A stretch of DNA of 14,614 nucleotides, taken from assembly GCA_902493615.1 (NCBI GenBank), contig CABUQK010000047.1:1-14614 (forward strand). The letters are read 5' to 3'. The stretch comes from an uncultured Collinsella sp. Lineage in GTDB: Bacteria; Actinomycetota; Coriobacteriia; Coriobacteriales; Coriobacteriaceae. A model generated the notes under the pieces. That model ran no database searches. It was given only the letters and a program-made list of their open reading frames with translations, and had not been told where the DNA came from. Positions 7,464 to 14,218 of the stretch are shown here, piece after piece. The position numbers and the translations under genes are program-made. Within the stretch, counting starts at the first letter, position 1; each line of letters opens with the position of its first letter.

Positions 7464-7650
7464 GTTTGGCCTTTCGCATTACGAATCGAACAAACGCCAT
7501 TGTGTCACAACGCAGCCCCCGCGACACACCTGGTGCATGGGGGACAGGTTAATCTGCACCATTTTGGTGCAAAGGGGACAAGTCTGGCAGTTGGCAGTTA
7601 GGGACGTTCCTTTTCTGCCGGCAGTTAGGGACAGTCCCCAAGTGCCGGCC
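7464..7650. repeat. intergenic block with tandem GGGGACA-type hairpin units
   Basis: This gap between the PTS IIA stop and the foldase start is filled with repeats. GGTGCA followed by GGGGACA occurs at 7532-7546 and again at 7566-7580. TGCACCA (7555-7561) pairs with TGGTGCA (7565-7571) or, alternatively, TGCACC pairs with GGTGCA at 7532-7537. GGCAGTTAGGGAC is repeated at 7593-7605 and 7620-7632 (27-base period). A 31-base hairpin spans 7618-7648, with CCGGCA/TGCCGG outside and GGGAC/GTCCC inside, immediately past the IIA stop. The foldase promoter must lie here, but I see no clear one. Confidence 0.75.
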
Positions 7651-8118
7651 TCAGAAGTGGCGACGGATGGCGTCGACCATGCCTTGGGGCGTGGTCTGGC
7701 CAAGCACGTCGGCCGCGGCGCCGGCGTCCATAAAGATATTCATGAGTGCCTGAAGCGCCTCGACCTGACCGCCCGGCTCGGCAATACCCAGATTGATGAT
7801 GATCTGCGCCGGCACGGGGGCGCCCATGCCCGCCATCGCGTTAAACGTCACAGGTGCGGCGGGCTTTACTACCGCGATATAGGGCTTAGCCACAAACCCC
7901 GGATCGGTGTGCGGGATGGCGATGTTGGCCGCCGGCATGGCAAGGCCCGTGGGATAGGCATCCTCGCGCGCGCGGACGGCATCGAGCCAACCGGATGTAA
8001 TGTAGCCGCGCGGGGCAAGCTCACCCTCGAGGCGCGCAAACACCTCACCCGGCGTCGCGCACTCCCAATCAAAAAACACCAGCTCAGGCGAGAATAGCAT
8101 CTCGGCGTTATCCGCCAT
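7651..8118 (-). CDS. PTS sugar transporter subunit IIA (galactitol/fructose type)
   Basis: 155 residues from ATG 8118, preceded by GGAGG; the longer open frame to 8232 would overlap the toxin gene and is rejected. The active-site region REDAYPTGLAMPAANIAIPH (51-70) with PHTDPG following matches EIIA type 2 proteins, most like GatA; H70 is the expected phosphoryl acceptor from HPr. KPYIAVVKPAAPVTFNAM and a conserved helix LQALMNIFMD support this. No IIB or IIC gene is in the window, so it either serves a permease encoded elsewhere or has a regulatory role. It lies 65 bases below the toxin gene and ends just before a repeat hairpin. Confidence 0.87.
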   Translation of the reverse strand: MADNAEMLFSPELVFFDWECATPGEVFARLEGELAPRGYITSGWLDAVRAREDAYPTGLAMPAANIAIPHTDPGFVAKPYIAVVKPAAPVTFNAMAGMGAPVPAQIIINLGIAEPGGQVEALQALMNIFMDAGAAADVLGQTTPQGMVDAIRRHF

Positions 8119-8183
8119 ACCGTCCTCCAAAGTTGCATGAGGTTCACAATGCCCCATATGATAGCGAAACGAGACAGGCAAGG

Positions 8184-8651
8184 TTAGTTTAGGATCCCAA
8201 TCATATCGAGTGCGCGGGCAGGCGTCAGGCAAACTTCGGGCATCTCCTCCAGCATGCGCCGGTCGCTCGTGACTACGTAGTCAACGTCTGCCGTCTCGCC
8301 CGAAGCGATGATGAGGTTGTCTTCAAGATCCGGCATGCGCTTGCCAAGCATGCGCGCCATCTCGCACTCTGCCAACGAAAGCGGAGAGGCGGTTGCCACC
8401 TGCATCATGTGCTCAATGCAGGCCCATGACGCCGAGGCAAACGACACGTTCATCCCATTCACGTTCCGCCGGGCTAGACGCCGAGGCAAAAGATAGAATA
8501 CATCCTTTGCCGTCGTTGGCGCATACAGAAGGTCGATCTTTCCTGCCTCGGCCAGTTCAAGCAATCTTCTCGCTTCGTCGAACGCCCCCTCTTGCAGGTA
8601 ATAATCGAGCCAAACGTTCGTATCTACCAAGAGATGCTTTGCCTCAATCAT
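8184..8651 (-). CDS. PIN-domain toxin (VapC-like ribonuclease)
   Basis: 155 residues from ATG 8651, whose A is shared with the antitoxin stop (TGATG overlap); a TTG two codons upstream is possible but less likely. The PIN fold is shown by LLVDTNVWLDYY (D10), D50 in TTAKDVFYLL, PDLEDNLIIA (D108, D111) and VVTSDRRML (D130), which would give the acidic metal-binding cluster of this ribonuclease family. The final part ALDMIGIL is also typical. With the upstream antitoxin it forms a type II toxin-antitoxin pair. PIN toxins usually cleave tRNA or rRNA, but the target here is unknown. All expected acidic residues are present, so the toxin looks intact. Confidence 0.87.
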   Translation of the reverse strand: MIEAKHLLVDTNVWLDYYLQEGAFDEARRLLELAEAGKIDLLYAPTTAKDVFYLLPRRLARRNVNGMNVSFASASWACIEHMMQVATASPLSLAECEMARMLGKRMPDLEDNLIIASGETADVDYVVTSDRRMLEEMPEVCLTPARALDMIGILN

Positions 8652-8992
8652 CAGCAATTCGCCTCGATGTCGGCAATCATCGCATCATACATATCATCCC
8701 GTACGGCATCCCAGTCTTCCGCCGAAGATTCGGCCGGTGCAAAATCCGACGCGCTCAGCCCCAACGAAGAAAAAGCCAGGCCACTTCCCTGCTCGGCCAG
8801 ACTCTCCGCACGGGATGCCTCGCGCTTATCCGCTACCATAAATCCCGGCAACGTTTGATGCTCGACGAGATAGGCCCAAAGCGCACGAATGGCATCGCTC
8901 GGCCCCAATCCATTGCGAGTGAGGACCGCATCGCCACCAGCTTTGAGCATAGGATCGATTCGCGTGTTGAGCTGCACTGTTGCTGTACCCAT
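8651..8992 (-). CDS. RelB/DinJ-like antitoxin
   Basis: 113 residues from ATG 8992 with GGAAGGAG six bases upstream. The N-terminal half (about 4-48: VQLNTRIDPMLKAGGDAVL, then GLGPSDAIRALWAYLVEHQTLP) is a ribbon-helix-helix module of the RelB/DinJ type, which dimerises and binds operator DNA. The acidic C-terminal part (about 70-113, with SSAEDWDAVRDDMYDAMIADIEA) would wrap the toxin. It overlaps the PIN gene by one base, the usual antitoxin-first order. RelB/DinJ proteins often pair with RelE-fold toxins, so pairing with a PIN toxin is a mixed arrangement, though such pairs are known. Its operator is proposed at 9009-9026. Confidence 0.85.
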   Translation of the reverse strand: MGTATVQLNTRIDPMLKAGGDAVLTRNGLGPSDAIRALWAYLVEHQTLPGFMVADKREASRAESLAEQGSGLAFSSLGLSASDFAPAESSAEDWDAVRDDMYDAMIADIEANC

Positions 8993-9008
8993 AGCGGCTC
9001 CTTCCTAC

Positions 9009-9026
9009 TTGCTAGCAGTATAGCAA
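9009..9026. promoter_or_regulatory. candidate antitoxin operator (inverted repeat)
   Basis: TTGCTA (9009-9014), six bases, TAGCAA (9021-9026) is a perfect dyad. It covers the -10 box of the toxin-antitoxin promoter and lies 17 bases above the antitoxin start. This is what autorepression by a ribbon-helix-helix antitoxin would need. Confidence 0.6.
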
Positions 9027-9044
9027 ACCTGTTAGGTCACACAA
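9017..9044 (-). promoter_or_regulatory. promoter of the toxin-antitoxin operon
   Basis: On the minus strand TTGTGT (complement of 9039-9044) is followed after 16 bases by TATACT (complement of 9017-9022), about 25 bases above the antitoxin start. The -35 element overlaps the U tract of the terminator of the upstream cluster. Confidence 0.5.
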
Positions 9045-9074
9045 AAGGGCCCCGACCGAGAACGGACGAGGCCC
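9043..9074 (-). terminator. Rho-independent terminator at the end of the SPFH cluster
   Basis: On the minus strand a 12-position stem (9063-9074 with 9047-9058, two mismatches, loop of four) begins with GGGCC and ends in GGCCC, then runs into UUUU (9046-9043). It separates the SPFH cluster from the toxin-antitoxin operon. Confidence 0.65.
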
Positions 9075-9166
9075 TGTCAGATTGGTAGTGTCGAGAAAGG
9101 TGGTGTAGCGCCCGATCCGAAGCGAGTCGGCCTGGCGTCCAAGAATCTAGAATACGATTGATGCCC

Positions 9167-9243
9167 TATGCCGCCGACCGGCATATGAAAGCCAGCGGGC
9201 CAAAAGCCCCATGGCTTCTAGCCCGCAGAAACATCGATGTTTC
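9167..9243. repeat. three consecutive hairpins downstream of the SPFH cluster
   Basis: TATGCCG (9167-9173) pairs with CGGCATA (9179-9185). GCGGGC (9195-9200) pairs with GCCCGC (9221-9226), and inside it AAGCC pairs with GGCTT (9204-9208 and 9213-9217). Then comes the perfect 16-bp palindrome GAAACATCGATGTTTC (9228-9243). No coding sequence is apparent between 9075 and 9276. The block could be a structured 3' untranslated region, a small RNA or a recombination site. Confidence 0.55.
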
Positions 9244-9276
9244 CAAATGATCGTAGCTTGTGCTTCAAGCGCTTTT

Positions 9277-9468
9277 CTACGCTACCGGCGGATGCAAATC
9301 CCAATCGGGAAAGCAGTTTGCGAAGCCCGTGAGATTTTGGGTCAAAACATTGTTCTCAGCTTGCTTCAGTCGCTCGTCCTCTTCAAACAGACTATCGAGC
9401 TCGCTCAATGCATCGAGGTCCTGCATTGCAGCATCGTTATGGTCGAAATCAGTCACTTCATCAGCCAT
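9277..9468 (-). CDS. small, very acidic hypothetical protein
   Basis: 63 residues from ATG 9468 (MADEVTDFDHNDAAMQ), chosen because GGAG lies eight bases upstream; an in-frame ATG at 9486 has a poorer site. I do not recognise it. The first 40 residues are strongly acidic and probably helical (DLDALSELDSLFEEDERL). The tail NLTGFANCFPDWDLHPPVA is aromatic and proline-rich. It starts 43 bases below the stop of the 551-residue gene, runs the same way, and is followed by hairpins and a terminator, so it looks like the last gene of the SPFH cluster. It might be a small regulator or partner of that complex; this is inference. The good ribosome site and operon position are the main evidence that it is real. 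Confidence 0.6.
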   Translation of the reverse strand: MADEVTDFDHNDAAMQDLDALSELDSLFEEDERLKQAENNVLTQNLTGFANCFPDWDLHPPVA

Positions 9469-9511
9469 CTTTTTCACTCCATTCATGGATTATCGAGACA
9501 AATCCTACCGG

Positions 9512-11167
9512 CTAGGCAACCTTTTCAAGCTTAAGCAGGTCGCTGCGCTCGGCCGCAGCTTCCTTCGCGCTCTTCCACTGATTAAGCGCCAGATCGATCT
9601 CGGAACAGCCTTCCTGGATGCGTTTGGAGTATTTGGCCTCAATCTCTTCTGCCTCCGTAGCGCGCTGCTTGCCCGAGAGGCTCGTCTTTACTAGACAATA
9701 GCCAGCCCCCGCAAGAAGCAGAATGCCAATAACCTGGTTTACAAACGCAAAGAAAGCTACTCCCAAAACAGCGAGGACAACGGCCGCTATCTTGTGGCTC
9801 TTGTTGCCCTTCGCAACCTTGACATCAAGCTCAGCGAGCTCCTTTTTCTTCTCTTCACCGACATAGCGAACATAATCGCCGCGCAGCGCATTACCCTCAT
9901 CGCCGGTAACCGCCCTGCTTGTCCATCCGTCGAAGTCAAGGGTGATCGCCTGCGGAAATTCGGGGATGTCGCTCTTGCGATACCGGTTGAAACCACCGTT
10001 GATATAGGAACCCAAAAACTGAATCGCGGTCTTCTTCTTATGCACATCCACAGACGCACTCTGGTCGCGCATCGAGCGTGTCATCTGGTCGATGATGTTC
10101 ATCGTCTGCTGACGCTTCTCATCGCGGCGACGATTGACGAGCTCTCGGGCGCGCTCCACGTCTCCGCCAAATGCCTTGACCGCAAGAAGATACTCCTCCT
10201 GGCGGCGCAAATTTCGCTCCTTGGAGTCATCGGAGTTAACGAGCTCCATCAAATGCCTGTCAACCTGCTCGGCAAGCGTCCTCTCGTCAACATCAGAAGC
10301 CTTGAGGTCGGCGAAGTCATTGGAGATGCTCTCGATTGCCTCGACTTTTCCGAGATACTTATTGATGTAGTCAAACTCCTTGACCACCACCTTGAGCGCC
10401 GGATATCTCGAACTCATATCCTCCTCGTAGCCGGTAAAGTACTCCGCCCATGACTCTGACTGCTCATTCTCGAACTCAGGGCTCTGATTTCTGATCTGCT
10501 CGATCCAGCCCGCCATATAGTCGTCGCACAGGTGCTTTTCGTCGGTTCCAAAGATGCCGTTGATATAGGCATCGATGTAGACCATCGCATCGGCATCGAT
10601 GCGGGCGGCGTTTTGCGTCGAGAAGTAGCGCGCTAACCATTCGTAGCACGTAGCCGTGCGGTTATTACGTCTGCAGATCAGAGCCATCGCAAGCGACGTG
10701 TGCTCGTTGTCACGTTTGACAGCCTCGCGTATTGCGCGCTCTGCAAGATCTCGGTTGTTGTTGATCCATGCCGCAAGGGCAACCAGGACAGGTGCCAGCC
10801 AGTAGTCCGGGGTAGAGATCATTAACTCCTCGGAGACCGTCGAAATCGTCGCCTTGCGCACGAGCGCCGCATCGGTTGCCTGGAGAATACCGACCATGGT
10901 GTTTCGAACCACTGAGTAGTTGCCGAACTTTTTGTCCATCTCCTGCCGGACGCTCACGAGCTCCGTAGTCGCCTGCTCAAGTGCGGCGGTACGACGCTGC
11001 TCGAGCATCATCTCGAGAAAGTCCTTTCGGAGCTTTTTAAGGTCCTTCCGCACTTCCTCCATTTGCGATTCGACCTTATCGACCTTCGTGGTCATCTGGT
11101 CAACTTTTGTTCCAATAGCGGCGATCCTGCGCTCGATAAGGACAGTATCTACTCCCGAATCACTCAT
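9512..11167 (-). CDS. coiled-coil protein with C-terminal membrane hairpin, unknown family
   Basis: 551 residues from ATG 11167, preceded by AAAGGTGG; a GTG three codons earlier is less likely. Residues about 12-82 are a heptad-rich coiled coil (TKVDQMTTKVDKVESQMEEV and on). Residues about 95-450 look helical, with the segment from WLAPVLVALAAWINNNRDLA to about 170 resembling helical repeats. Residues about 460-497 are two closely spaced hydrophobic helices (IAAVVLAVLGVAFFAFV, then VIGILLLAGAGYCLV), so the protein is probably anchored in the membrane with its bulk in the cytoplasm. A charged helical tail of about 54 residues follows. I do not recognise a family or any catalytic motif. It is the fourth gene of the SPFH cluster, 72 bases below the zinc-ribbon gene. 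Confidence 0.85.
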   Translation of the reverse strand: MSDSGVDTVLIERRIAAIGTKVDQMTTKVDKVESQMEEVRKDLKKLRKDFLEMMLEQRRTAALEQATTELVSVRQEMDKKFGNYSVVRNTMVGILQATDAALVRKATISTVSEELMISTPDYWLAPVLVALAAWINNNRDLAERAIREAVKRDNEHTSLAMALICRRNNRTATCYEWLARYFSTQNAARIDADAMVYIDAYINGIFGTDEKHLCDDYMAGWIEQIRNQSPEFENEQSESWAEYFTGYEEDMSSRYPALKVVVKEFDYINKYLGKVEAIESISNDFADLKASDVDERTLAEQVDRHLMELVNSDDSKERNLRRQEEYLLAVKAFGGDVERARELVNRRRDEKRQQTMNIIDQMTRSMRDQSASVDVHKKKTAIQFLGSYINGGFNRYRKSDIPEFPQAITLDFDGWTSRAVTGDEGNALRGDYVRYVGEEKKKELAELDVKVAKGNKSHKIAAVVLAVLGVAFFAFVNQVIGILLLAGAGYCLVKTSLSGKQRATEAEEIEAKYSKRIQEGCSEIDLALNQWKSAKEAAAERSDLLKLEKVA

Positions 11168-11239
11168 CTGTACCACCTTTCAGTTTGCACTGTTTAGATC
11201 ATCCAATAGCTTTAAGCGAGTAAGCGCCCGCCATCTGCT

Positions 11240-12046
11240 TTATTGAGAGGCCATGCTTCGGTATTGCTCGGACACCTGCTGATAGGCCACAAGAAACTTC
11301 TGTTTGTATTGGCTTGCCTTCATCGAATTGACGATGCGACCGACGGGCTCCACATAGTGTTCGAAAAAGTACGAAGTCCTTCTTCGTAACGCAAACGAAC
11401 CAGTTTTATAGGGGGACCCGGGGTTCTCTCTAATGCCCTTGAGTAGTGCAAGACACGTTTTGGGTGTATTGCAGTTGGCGGCAATATCTTGATAGAAACT
11501 CTCCCGCTCTGCAGTCATAAAGTCTTCCGAAGCATACCGCGCTATGCAGAACGGGCACACAGCATCGATAAAGTTCTCAAGTCGAGACCGATCCTCCATG
11601 CTCTGCATATTGGCGACCACGAGCGATACCATCTGAACCTCAAAGTCACGCATGTTGTAGAGCGTCGACTCAAACAAGTCGATCAAGTCACGCACCTCAT
11701 CATATTCGAGAGGGATATCTTCGGCCCTTTTAAAGAAAACCGTCATCGAACCCGAAAGACCTTCGCAAAACTCATCGCAGTACGCAACCATAAACTGTGC
11801 CGCCGCGTTGTCTTGCATCATATTGAGCACGTCCGCGGCAAATTTGCGGGCCTCCGGGAAGTTGCCGCCCTTAAAAAACTTGATGGCATTGTCCTTGGCA
11901 AACGCGATTTTGCCCGTGGCCCCCAGACGCGCCCGCGAATAGTACATCTCGCGACCGCACTGGTTGCAATGAACCTTTCGAGTTGCGGGGTCAAACTCGA
12001 CATCGGTGCTGCCGCAGCCCTCGCAAGTTATTCCGTTGATTTCCAA
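11240..12046 (-). CDS. TFIIB-type zinc-ribbon protein with helical repeat region
   Basis: 268 residues from TTG 12046, which has GGGGAAG upstream and gives the start MEINGITCEGCG; a TTG at 12064 would add six residues and cannot be excluded. No in-frame ATG is near. The N-terminal zinc ribbon uses C8, C11, C27 and C30 (CEGCG, then CNQCG). A TPR-like helix pair follows (about 53-88: AIKFFKGGNFPEARKFAADV), then a mostly helical region with another CPFC pair (164-167). There is no membrane segment. Related zinc-ribbon proteins occur beside SPFH/YdjI-type genes in Firmicutes, but there is no established biochemical role. It probably works as an adaptor in the complex encoded by this cluster. Confidence 0.82.
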   Translation of the reverse strand: MEINGITCEGCGSTDVEFDPATRKVHCNQCGREMYYSRARLGATGKIAFAKDNAIKFFKGGNFPEARKFAADVLNMMQDNAAAQFMVAYCDEFCEGLSGSMTVFFKRAEDIPLEYDEVRDLIDLFESTLYNMRDFEVQMVSLVVANMQSMEDRSRLENFIDAVCPFCIARYASEDFMTAERESFYQDIAANCNTPKTCLALLKGIRENPGSPYKTGSFALRRRTSYFFEHYVEPVGRIVNSMKASQYKQKFLVAYQQVSEQYRSMASQ

Positions 12047-12101
12047 TAGCTTCCCCCACTTCAACCATCAAAGTGCCCTGGTAAAAAGGCAGCGCGAGCC
12101 C

Positions 12102-12803
12102 TTATTTGACAGCGGTCAGCGCCGCATTGCGCTTTTTCCAGATATTGCGCGCATCATGGACAAGGCCAACCGTAACATCTGCCGGCTCATCGGCACTCAT
12201 GGAATTCGAGACCGCCTCAAGCGCGGCGGAGAACTGTCGCTCGATCTCTTGAACATGGGGGTGCGACATGTTGGAACTAAAGGAGATGTCATCCTTGAGC
12301 CCTTTGAGTTCGGCTTTAACCTGAGCGTCCTCCGCTACGGCAAGAAGCTGCCCCACATATGATCCGAACTGTGCCGTTTGAACCGTCTTTGCGAGGGCGG
12401 CGGCAACCTTTTGGTCTGCCCGGCGGGCATAGGAGCCAAGACCCATCTGCACAAGGACAAGCACAACGAGAAGAACAACGTTTGCGACAACCGGGATCGT
12501 GCTGCCGCCCCACCCATACGCCACAAACGCAAAGTACGTATTGACAAGAAGGGCAACAACAAAATAGGCACAGCTGGATGCAATCGGCAAATAATGGATT
12601 TCGGTCGTGCTTTTGACCGTGGACTGCTTATCGGACATGGTAGCCGAAATCGAAGCCACCGCAAAAGCCAAAACCCCAAAACCAAGCGACATAGCAAAGA
12701 CGATAGGGTTCATCAGCGCGTTTTTGCAGACAAACATGATTACAAGCCACGCCACCAAGACGATTGCCTCGCCCAAAATGACACGTTTAACAGAACCGTT
12801 CAT
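12102..12803 (-). CDS. four-helix membrane protein of the SPFH cluster
   Basis: 233 residues from ATG 12803 with a strong AAGGAG site. Four hydrophobic segments lie at about 8-26, 33-53, 72-96 and 102-122, followed by a soluble, probably cytoplasmic helical tail of about 110 residues (from SYARRADQKVAAALAK). There are no recognisable catalytic motifs. It starts 12 bases below the SPFH stop, so the two are surely co-expressed. Its position and shape recall YdjH of the B. subtilis ydjFGHI locus, a membrane partner of the SPFH protein YdjI; I cannot confirm sequence homology by eye. A membrane platform for the SPFH protein is the natural inference. Confidence 0.85.
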   Translation of the reverse strand: MNGSVKRVILGEAIVLVAWLVIMFVCKNALMNPIVFAMSLGFGVLAFAVASISATMSDKQSTVKSTTEIHYLPIASSCAYFVVALLVNTYFAFVAYGWGGSTIPVVANVVLLVVLVLVQMGLGSYARRADQKVAAALAKTVQTAQFGSYVGQLLAVAEDAQVKAELKGLKDDISFSSNMSHPHVQEIERQFSAALEAVSNSMSADEPADVTVGLVHDARNIWKKRNAALTAVK

Positions 12804-12815
12804 CTTTGTTTCTCC

Positions 12816-14192
12816 TTATTGGATCTTAGTTCCACAATCGGGGCAGAATTTGGTCCCTTCCGGCAACTCGGCTCCGCAGCTCGGGCACCTTGGCGAGGTC
12901 AACCGGTTCCCGCACTCAAGGCAGAACTTGGCACCGACCGGGTTAAGATGCCCACACGCCAAACACGCAACACCCTGCTCGAGCTTTTGTCCGCATTCCA
13001 GGCAGAACTTAGCACCCATCGGATTAACGTTTCCGCAACCGGGACACACGAGACCGTTTTGCATACCTGCGGACGCGGAAGCCGTTCCAACCATGGGAGC
13101 AACAGCGCCCATGGTCTGGTTGGCCAAGTTGGAGAAGCCAGCTCCAAATGCACCGCCCATGCCAACGCCCATGCCGAGTCCCATGCCGGCTCCCATGAGG
13201 CCCGATGCGGCACTCCCCTCATTGCCCGCAGCACTCTCCATTACGTCCATGCCGCGCTCCTGCTGATAGTTGTAGCCTTCGCGCGCACGCTTCCTGGCAA
13301 GTGCCTCGGACTCGATGTCCATCTGGGCAGCGTTACCCTGTGCCTCGAGAATGCTCCGCTTACGCTGGATCTTCATCTCGTTGATGGCGGCAAGATCCTC
13401 TTCGAAGGGCTTGATGCTGTTGAACGAGAAGTTATCGAGTGTGAGACCAAACTCATCGAAATAGTTAACGAGCTTGACCTGCATCTGAGACGAGAAGTCG
13501 CTCAGATGCGTCGCAATTTTAAGAACGGAAACCTCCTGGTCAACAATCGCCTTAGCAAGCAAGTCGGGAACATACTCAAGGATTTTTGCCCGCATAAAGG
13601 AGGTAAGTTCTTCTCGTGTATAGCGATCTCGCGTGCCCACGACCTTAACAAGGAACTTCCTCGCCTGAATGGGAACCAGACTCAAATCGTTCTGTTCGAT
13701 ATGCACGCCAAACAAACCGAAGGCGCGAACGTGAACGTTGACGTCTTCCTCAGGGTCTTGAACGATGATGGGCTCGGTCGTGCCCCAGCGTAGCTCGTTC
13801 ATGTAGTTGGTATTGATAAAGTACACAACGGAATGAAACGCCGAGCTACCGCCGGTAAGCGAATGAGCGGCATTGCGGAACGGGGCGAATCGGCTGTCTC
13901 CCGTGTCGAGCTTGATCTTGCACGGACCGACAAACACGCTTACCTGAGCATCGCCGGCACCCGTAGCGTCAGTAGAACTGCCCGCCCCCATATTGTTGGT
14001 AAAAACGGCAATCTGCGATTGCGCAACCTGAAGATAGGACCCGTTGGGGAAATCCTCGTAGGGATAGCGGAATGAGACAAGCGAGGCATCTTCGTTGTTG
14101 CCAGGCTCCCATTTGATATTGTCGACAGAAAAGGCACCGAGTATTCCGCTGTGCTTTTCTTCCTTTTCGTTATCGCTATGGAACAGAGACAT
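12816..14192 (-). CDS. SPFH-domain protein with three C-terminal zinc ribbons (YdjI-like)
   Basis: 458 residues from ATG 14192, preceded by AAAGGA; an in-frame extension to 14216 is unsupported. The SPFH (band 7) region spans about 55-265: YLQVAQSQIAVFTNN, RKFLVKVVG, YTREELTSFMRAKILEYVPD, then FGLTLDNFSFNSIKP. Such proteins carry the old label virion core protein and include B. subtilis YdjI. A charged helix (263-316) leads to a Gly/Met/Ala-rich linker (about 325-378, with repeated GMG). Three zinc ribbons follow: C383/386/397/400, C410/413/424/427 and C436/439/450/453. There is no membrane helix, so it probably sits on the membrane through partners. It is the first gene of the cluster; three ribbons seem more than YdjI carries. 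Confidence 0.9.
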   Translation of the reverse strand: MSLFHSDNEKEEKHSGILGAFSVDNIKWEPGNNEDASLVSFRYPYEDFPNGSYLQVAQSQIAVFTNNMGAGSSTDATGAGDAQVSVFVGPCKIKLDTGDSRFAPFRNAAHSLTGGSSAFHSVVYFINTNYMNELRWGTTEPIIVQDPEEDVNVHVRAFGLFGVHIEQNDLSLVPIQARKFLVKVVGTRDRYTREELTSFMRAKILEYVPDLLAKAIVDQEVSVLKIATHLSDFSSQMQVKLVNYFDEFGLTLDNFSFNSIKPFEEDLAAINEMKIQRKRSILEAQGNAAQMDIESEALARKRAREGYNYQQERGMDVMESAAGNEGSAASGLMGAGMGLGMGVGMGGAFGAGFSNLANQTMGAVAPMVGTASASAGMQNGLVCPGCGNVNPMGAKFCLECGQKLEQGVACLACGHLNPVGAKFCLECGNRLTSPRCPSCGAELPEGTKFCPDCGTKIQ

Positions 14193-14218
14193 GCTGATTC
14201 CTTTCGTTAATCCCAAAC

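Noticed and set aside
7532..7648. possible CRISPR array
   Set aside because: The repeats are short, differ between units and have no evenly sized spacers; no cas gene is in the window.
9260..9694. 144-codon plus-strand frame
   Set aside because: It crosses the stop of the 551-residue gene and the acidic small gene in antisense, and it has no supported start or family.
12378..13793. 471-codon open frame on the plus strand
   Set aside because: It is antisense to the SPFH and four-helix membrane genes; its composition is unlike a real protein and no family motif is seen.
12816..14192. phage structural gene, from the family's old label virion core protein
   Set aside because: The label is historical; the protein has a band-7 domain and zinc ribbons and sits with membrane proteins, and no phage genes are nearby.
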